Shown: positions 59,169 to 64,000 of the stretch, in pieces | Position numbering within the stretch: the first letter of the stretch is position 1 | Layout: each line of letters starts with the position of its first letter | From: Gambelia wislizenii | Taxonomy: Eukaryota; Chordata; Lepidosauria; Squamata; Crotaphytidae | Reading direction: 5' to 3' | NCBI GenBank assembly: GCA_030847615.1 | Contig: JAUMIR010000003.1 | Coordinates: 284,946,265-285,010,264, forward strand | Length of the DNA: 64,000 nt | Translations under genes and position numbers: made by a program | The notes under the pieces: generated by a model | What the model was told of the DNA's origin: nothing | Seen by the model: only the letters and a program-made list of their open reading frames with translations | The model's database searches: none

Positions 59169-62100
59169 ATTTTCCTGAAACACTAGTGGTGTCCCATTTG
59201 CCATAATAAATAATAATTTGATGCTATTTTGTTCATGATCAACATGATTTTGCATCATCTGTCAACAGAAAAGACTTCTATGTTGGCCTACTCAAGCAAT
59301 CACAGAACTGCTACATGAGTGCTATCCTGCTGAACAGTTCCATAGCATTTTGCTAGTTTTAAATTGTTTTTTAAAAAATTGTAGGGATGCATCAGGGTGC
59401 CTACACTTGTTAAACATGAAAGCATTCATTAAAAGAAGGTTTTAAAATAACGGTATAAGAACAAGTATAGATAGAGGTACTTGTAATGCATACCCACTGG
59501 CTCCATGTGCCAAGCAAGTGCAAATGATTTATATAATTTCTTGTTACTGATGTGTGAAAATATGTCTGAAAGCTGAAAAAGCACACTTGCAACTCCTTTA
59601 CATATCACAATCAGAGTCTGGAAAAGATACTTTTTAACTTTAGTTCCCAGAACTACTCAGAAAGCATGGGTGGGGGCTTCTGGGAGCCCCCACTCCAAAG
59701 TAACTAAAGTGCAATCCTATTATGCAAATATTCTATGGCCAGCAGTGACGGAGTCCTGAGCTCCAGCAGCTTATCATTACAATTGAGGCTTTCTCTGTGC
59801 AGGAAAGTGGCAGGAGGTGGACAAGGGAACAGAGGAAGAACTACTGAGAGCTAGGATAGAGAACTAGCAGTTTGATGACTGGGCCCCTTCAGAGATCAGA
59901 TCTAGGGCAGCAGAGCTTGTGTGAGGCCAGCTGATATCTTGCTTCCCCAGTGTTGTGTGATATACAGTGGGAAACACTGTACAGGGCCTTAGAAATTATC
60001 AAGCCATCTGGTAAGAGGAAGGAAAGTACACTTTACAAGAAACAATATGAAGTAGTTTCAGTCCAGGAGACATGCAAATATTTTTCTGAAAAAGTTCCTT
60101 TGATTTGTCTCATCAAATGATCTACAAGGAAAGAAGCTATCTGGATTTACCACAATATTAACAACACACCATTTATTACATTTTTTTCTTCAAAAGCCTG
60201 TCAGTCTTCAGAGAGTCTGCTTAAATCTGTTTATCACACAAAGAGTCATATTTGATCATGTAAAATTTTATCACACAAAGAGTCATATTTGACCATGTAA
60301 GATTTCAAACACTTCTTACTCTTTGTTTATATTAAAAGATCCAAAGGAATTAGCTGGAAATTAGTTCTCATTCTGCTTGGAAATGCCAGAAGCTATGTAC
60401 ACATCTTGGAAACCAACAGTGGTGTTACCTGCTATATAATACAGGAGGACAAGTAGCCTAATAGATGTGAATGGAGTGGTTCTCAATGTAAAGGGGTGTC
60501 ACAGTTACTTGAAAATGGGATAGTTTCTGCACACAGAGGCCACATATAGGATTCACCCAGACTGCATTGCTTCCTTGCATCAAGAAAGCGCAAAGCCACA
60601 AGTAATCAACCACACTATAAGATACTATAGCCTATAATATAGCAGTCCTTTTGGATGAACGTGATTCAAGTTGTATCTTTCCTTAAATTAATTGATGGAG
60701 GATGTCATTGATTGAGAAGGTGAAAGGGCAATACTTAAGAAGAGAACACTCTTTCTCTATATGTCAGAGTCAGTGCTCCTTCATTTTGTACCTCCATCTT
60801 GCTGTGGATGGGTGACACTATATAACAGCAGCCAATTAAGGAGGGGCAGGCTCGCTTTGGATTTTCTCACAAGACAGGTACAGCAAATTGGGCTCCAACT
60901 TATGAAGCCCCCAAACCTAGATACCTACCAGCATCCCATCAACCCAATTTCTATCTGCTCTGACTCCAGTGAGATCAACAGAATTAATTCTTCTGTATCA
61001 AATGTAGCACTGTGAACACTTCTTGAAATACATCCAGCAACTCAGTTTCTCTTCCCTGAATACACTACAGTTGTCCCTTCACATTTGTGGGGGTTAGGGA
61101 CAGAACACCACCACAAAAGTGAAAAAAGCGCAAATAAGTTAAGCCCTGCCCCCAACATGCATACAACACTACATTATTGTAGACTCCTTTCCCACCAACA
61201 GGACTGCCAATACCTGCCACCGCATTAGCAACACATGCCCCGGGGCACACAAACCATACCCCTCACCCACACTCGCCTCACCGCCAGCTCTCCCTCCCTC
61301 TGCTCTGCCAACAACACAACTCCATCTTGCTTTCTTACCTTGCACAAAAATATTGCTGCCCATTTAAAACAGTAAGATTTAAAGTAATGGGCAGTGCTGT
61401 TTTGGTGCAAGGTAAGAAAGCAAGATCGAGTGTTTTGTTGCCAGGACAGAGGGAGGGAGAGCTGGCGGGGGAGAAGTGTGTGTGGGTGAGGGGCATGGTT
61501 TGTGCATCTGGGGAGCGGGTGTTGCTACTGTTGCAACATTTAGCTTCGGCTTGGGAAAGGAGATACCTTACTGTTTTAAATGGGCAGTGCTGTTTTGGTG
61601 CAAGGTAAGAAAATTATTTTTTCTTAATTAATTTTTTCTTAATTAATTTTTCTTAATTTTTACTTCTTTAAAAATTGCCCTGAAATGCCCCAAAATGTCC
61701 TCTAGGGGGTGCAGGGAACATTTCTACCACATTTTGCCAATTTAGGCCCAGGAGAGGCCTTTTGGAAACAGGAAGTAAACAGGAAATGACTTCAACTCAC
61801 TTCTTGTTCTTAAAAAAGGCCTTTCCTAGACTTATATGGCCCAGGAAAGCACCAAAACATTAAAATGCCTCCATGCCCCAACTGGATGTTTGGGAGCCCC
61901 CCCAAAAAATGTGGGTAGTGCAAGGTGAGAGGCATAGCCCTCCAAGTTCTCCTGGGGCAGTAACATGACCCCCTAGCCTTCCACAGTTGCTCACCCCTGC
62001 ACTAGACTGAAGACACTTTGGAGTATTGTTGTATGTTTAAAAGTTTCTTAGTACATTTTGAAGTTATGTCAGTGTTAATCATTATTAGTGATTAGCATAG

Positions 62101-62222
62101 TAATCCATTTTCTTCTTTATTAGCGTCTTCTGTTAAACCTTTGCGCAGCTGCTTACATAAAGGTAAAAAAAAGAAAGAAAGTGCAAAAGCAAACACACAG
62201 CTTTTCAATAATAGTAACTCAC
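59169..62222. other. HUNK intron: MITE, duplication, inverted repeat
   Basis: About 59605-59710 carries a short palindromic MITE. About 60231-60305 has a direct duplication around tcacacaaagagtcatattt. About 61067-61545 holds inverted and direct repeat structure described separately. No exon found. Confidence 0.5.
61067..61612. repeat. Inverted repeat with extra direct copy
   Basis: A first part (about 61205-61375) and a second (about 61383-61545) are inverted relative to each other: agcaagatcgagtg, gagggagggagagctgg, gtgtgtgggtgagggg all recur mirrored. A short third segment (61575-61610) repeats ttaaatgggcagtgctgttttggtgc in direct orientation. The left edge carries ctacagttgtcccttcac, as in Tigger-like ends. 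It looks like two copies of one nonautonomous element head to head. Confidence 0.6.
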
Positions 62223-62358
62223 ATGGACCAAACATCTATTTTGGGACCATATTTTTTCCTTGCAAGAAGCTCAGGTGCTGCGTAGGCTGGACTGCCACAC
62301 TGTGTGCTGAATGGATCAGTGTATCCCAAGATACTTGCACAGTTGCTCAAGCCAAAAT
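62223..62358 (-). CDS. HUNK: HUNK exon: DFG motif, activation loop and APE motif
   Basis: This is the most upstream HUNK exon in the window. Read on the minus strand it follows a pyrimidine-rich acceptor ending in ttttcacag and stops at a gtgagt donor. It starts two bases into the Asp codon of the DFG magnesium-binding motif (the first base is in the preceding exon, outside the window). It then reads [17 protein letters not shown], the T-loop [16 protein letters not shown] (the Thr sits where AMPK-family kinases carry their activating phosphothreonine) and [11 protein letters not shown]. The GSPAYAAPE block and the DFGLSNCA start identify HUNK rather than AMPK, SIK or NUAK. The 136-bp length and split Ile codon join in frame to the next exon. 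HUNK is a cytoplasmic Ser/Thr kinase of the AMPK-related group; function is known from mammals, identity here from sequence. Confidence 0.96.
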
Positions 62359-63235
62359 CTGTGAAAAAGAAAATAAACTGACTTTTAAGCACTGCACATG
62401 AGAACAAGAACAACCTCCCAAAATGTGTCCTTTGCTGCCATCAGTGTGATTTCATTTGTCCACCTAAAAGCTCTGTTGAATTTAGTTAAGCTTCTCTGTA
62501 AAAACAAACAAAAAACTGCCTTGATATTTTAAAATATATAATGACACATGCAGATCTTGCTGTATTTATTGTATTTTTTTTATCGTATGCCCTTTCTAGA
62601 GTTATTTAACATGAAAATCAGTATTAAAAGTTTCTTAAATAAACAACATAGATGGGCGAACTGTAAATAGGACAATAAATTTAAATAACCCTTAAGAAGA
62701 AAGATTCCAGTATTAAGTGCAGATATCTAAGTTGATGTATATAAAAAATAAATGCTCCCTGATGTAAATCCAATCTAGTTAGAACAATGGGACTTAATTT
62801 ATTTTTCAATCTCCCTTTGTACCCCTTAGAGCTGCCCGAAAACCTGTTTGCCAGATCAGGATTATGCCTATGGAGCTACATGGGAAGGGGAGATCACCTC
62901 TTTCTACTTCTGCTGCATTCCAATATTCTACCAATGGAAATCCTGTGTTCGTATCCTATTTGTGATACCAGAGCATCTATATGAGACAGTGCATTCTTAA
63001 GACCCAATTCTGATTTTTTTAAAAATACCATGAAACAGTGTCTGGTGGCATTTCTTAGAAAGTAGTACAGTTCTCAGTTCCTGTGTCAAGCTTCTGCAAC
63101 CTGTTAAGTATACAGCATCATGCTTCTCTTGAGAGCACACAACAGCTCATTCTTCAAAATAATGACGACTGAGGATCTACACCAATTGAAATAGTAAAAT
63201 AATTCCTATTCCTTGGATCAATCATAGTCCAGAAA
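62359..63235. other. HUNK intron upstream of the activation-loop exon
   Basis: No further HUNK exon (such as the HRD catalytic-loop exon) is found up to base 64000. No other gene seen. Confidence 0.5.
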
Positions 63236-63783
63236 GGAGACTGCAGACAGGAAAAGAGAAGACTAGGAACTGGGAAGGACAGCTATGAAAGAACTGGCTG
63301 GATAAGATCATAAAATGCAAATGTATAAAACTGAGCACTAAAGTCAGGATTGTTCAAACCATCATATTTCCTATCACCATGTACAGATCTGAGAGCCAGA
63401 CAGTGAAGAAAGCTGATAGGAAGAAAATAAACTCATATGAGATGTGATATTGGAGAAGAGTGCTAAAATCCAGTGACTGGTCAAAAGACAAACAAATGGA
63501 TCTTAGAACAGATCAAGCGTGGACTCTCATTAGAAGCCAAGATGACCAGATTGAGGCTGTCATACTTCAGACACATCATGAGAAGGAATGGCTCACTAGA
63601 AAAGTCAATAATGTTATTTTTATTTTTTATTTTTATTTTTTGTATTTTTAAACTATGTTTTAATTATTAAATTATTTAATTGTATTTTAGGGGGGTGGGT
63701 GGGGTTGAGGGTATGGATGTATATTTTAATTGTTGTAAGCCACCCCGATTGTGTTTCATAGAGGGGCGGGATATAAATAAAAT

Positions 63784-63816
<33 letters not shown>

Positions 63817-63960
63817 CTAGGAAAGGTGGAGGGAAAAAGAGAGGAAGACTGCACACTAGGTGGATAGACTCAATCAAGGGAGACACAGGCCTGAATCTGC
63901 AGGACCTAAGCAGGGTGGTTGAGGACAGGGGGTCTTGGAGATGTCTTACCCATGGGGTTG
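63236..63960 (+). mobile_element. BovB-like (RTE) LINE 3' end, interrupted
   Basis: Plus-strand pieces: KKADRKKINSYEM, the WRRVL-like segment, NKWILEQIKRGLSLEAKMTR, LRLSYFRHIMRRNGSLEKS, then after an insert the part tgctaggaaaggtggaggga, RKRGRLHTRWIDSIKGDTGL and LQDLSRVV. The order K-INSFEMWCWR, EQI, LSLEAK, HIMRR and GLSLQELS is the C terminus of a squamate RTE/BovB-type LINE. Stops and the insertion inactivate it. Confidence 0.75.
63612..63816 (+). mobile_element. L2-like LINE tail inserted in the BovB-like copy
   Basis: A T/A-rich run with attttttatttt, then gggggtgggtggggttgagg, gttgtaagccaccccgattg and aggggcgggatataaataaa followed by (atg)n. The ttgtaagccgccc and gggcgggatataaata segments are the 3' end of a squamate L2 LINE. 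The (gat)n/(atg)n array of about 36 bp follows at 63785-63816. Confidence 0.7.
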
Positions 63961-64000
63961 CAATGAATAAAAACCAAATCAAGGGCAGTTAACACCAACA

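Noticed and set aside
60761..61015. An 84-codon plus-strand frame
   Set aside because: Amino-acid use shows no family similarity and the frame lies in intron sequence without splice context.
1..64000. CRISPR arrays, bacterial operons, plasmid or phage features
   Set aside because: No repeat-spacer arrays, ribosome-binding sites or dense coding were seen; the window has eukaryotic introns and LINEs.

Overview
The window is about 64 kb of vertebrate nuclear DNA, almost certainly from a squamate reptile (a lizard or snake). It holds one recognisable protein gene, the 3' two thirds of HUNK (an AMPK-related serine/threonine kinase), on the minus strand. Seven exons carry it, from an activation-loop exon at 62223-62358 to a terminal coding exon at 30080-30747. 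All seven have GT-AG borders and compatible phases, giving about 495 codons. The 5' exons (N lobe and HRD catalytic loop) lie beyond base 64000. No second gene was seen in the 29.5 kb downstream of HUNK.

The squamate assignment rests on the repeats: several CR1 LINE copies with the ATTCTATG-type end, BovB/RTE-like and L2-like LINE ends, a reptile-type L1, a DIRS-like tyrosine-recombinase retroelement, a 5S rRNA-derived SINE, tRNA-derived SINE pieces, and many palindromic MITEs. The HUNK exons are close to, but clearly diverged from, mammalian HUNK. The species cannot be named from this window.

Layout. 1-29.5 kb is downstream of HUNK and is repeat-rich: three long hairpin elements sharing ends and apex (460, 8588, 17419), a retroelement tail with a hammerhead-ribozyme-like core (about 3395-3480), a minisatellite (10.5 kb), a TIR element holding a copia-type gag fragment (11.25-11.89 kb), an L1 with a 13-bp target-site duplication that was twice invaded by an RTE-like LINE (11.9-15.4 kb), CR1 pieces at 19.3, 22.0, 23.6-24.6 and 27.2-28.7 kb, and an L2-like LINE end at 20.8-21.7 kb. 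29.5-62.4 kb is HUNK with its introns. The last intron holds a SINE-like internally deleted LINE (31830-32327), a 5'-truncated LINE (32871-33365) and a 2.6-kb hAT-type element (34137-36729) that itself contains a SINE, a hAT MITE, CR1 and a Tigger-like MITE. Other introns hold a CR1 with a 5' foldback (40.35-41.0 kb), a DIRS-like element (53.1-55.1 kb), another RTE-like LINE (56.3-57.3 kb) and the 5S SINE. 62.4-64 kb is HUNK intron with a BovB-like LINE interrupted by an L2-like tail.

The most notable signals are the hairpin family with conserved apex and TTA/TAA duplications, the hammerhead-like tail, the complete SINE-like LINE derivative with a 10-bp duplication, and the stacked insertions close to HUNK splice sites. 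Most repeat calls were made by eye from motifs and should be checked against a repeat library.
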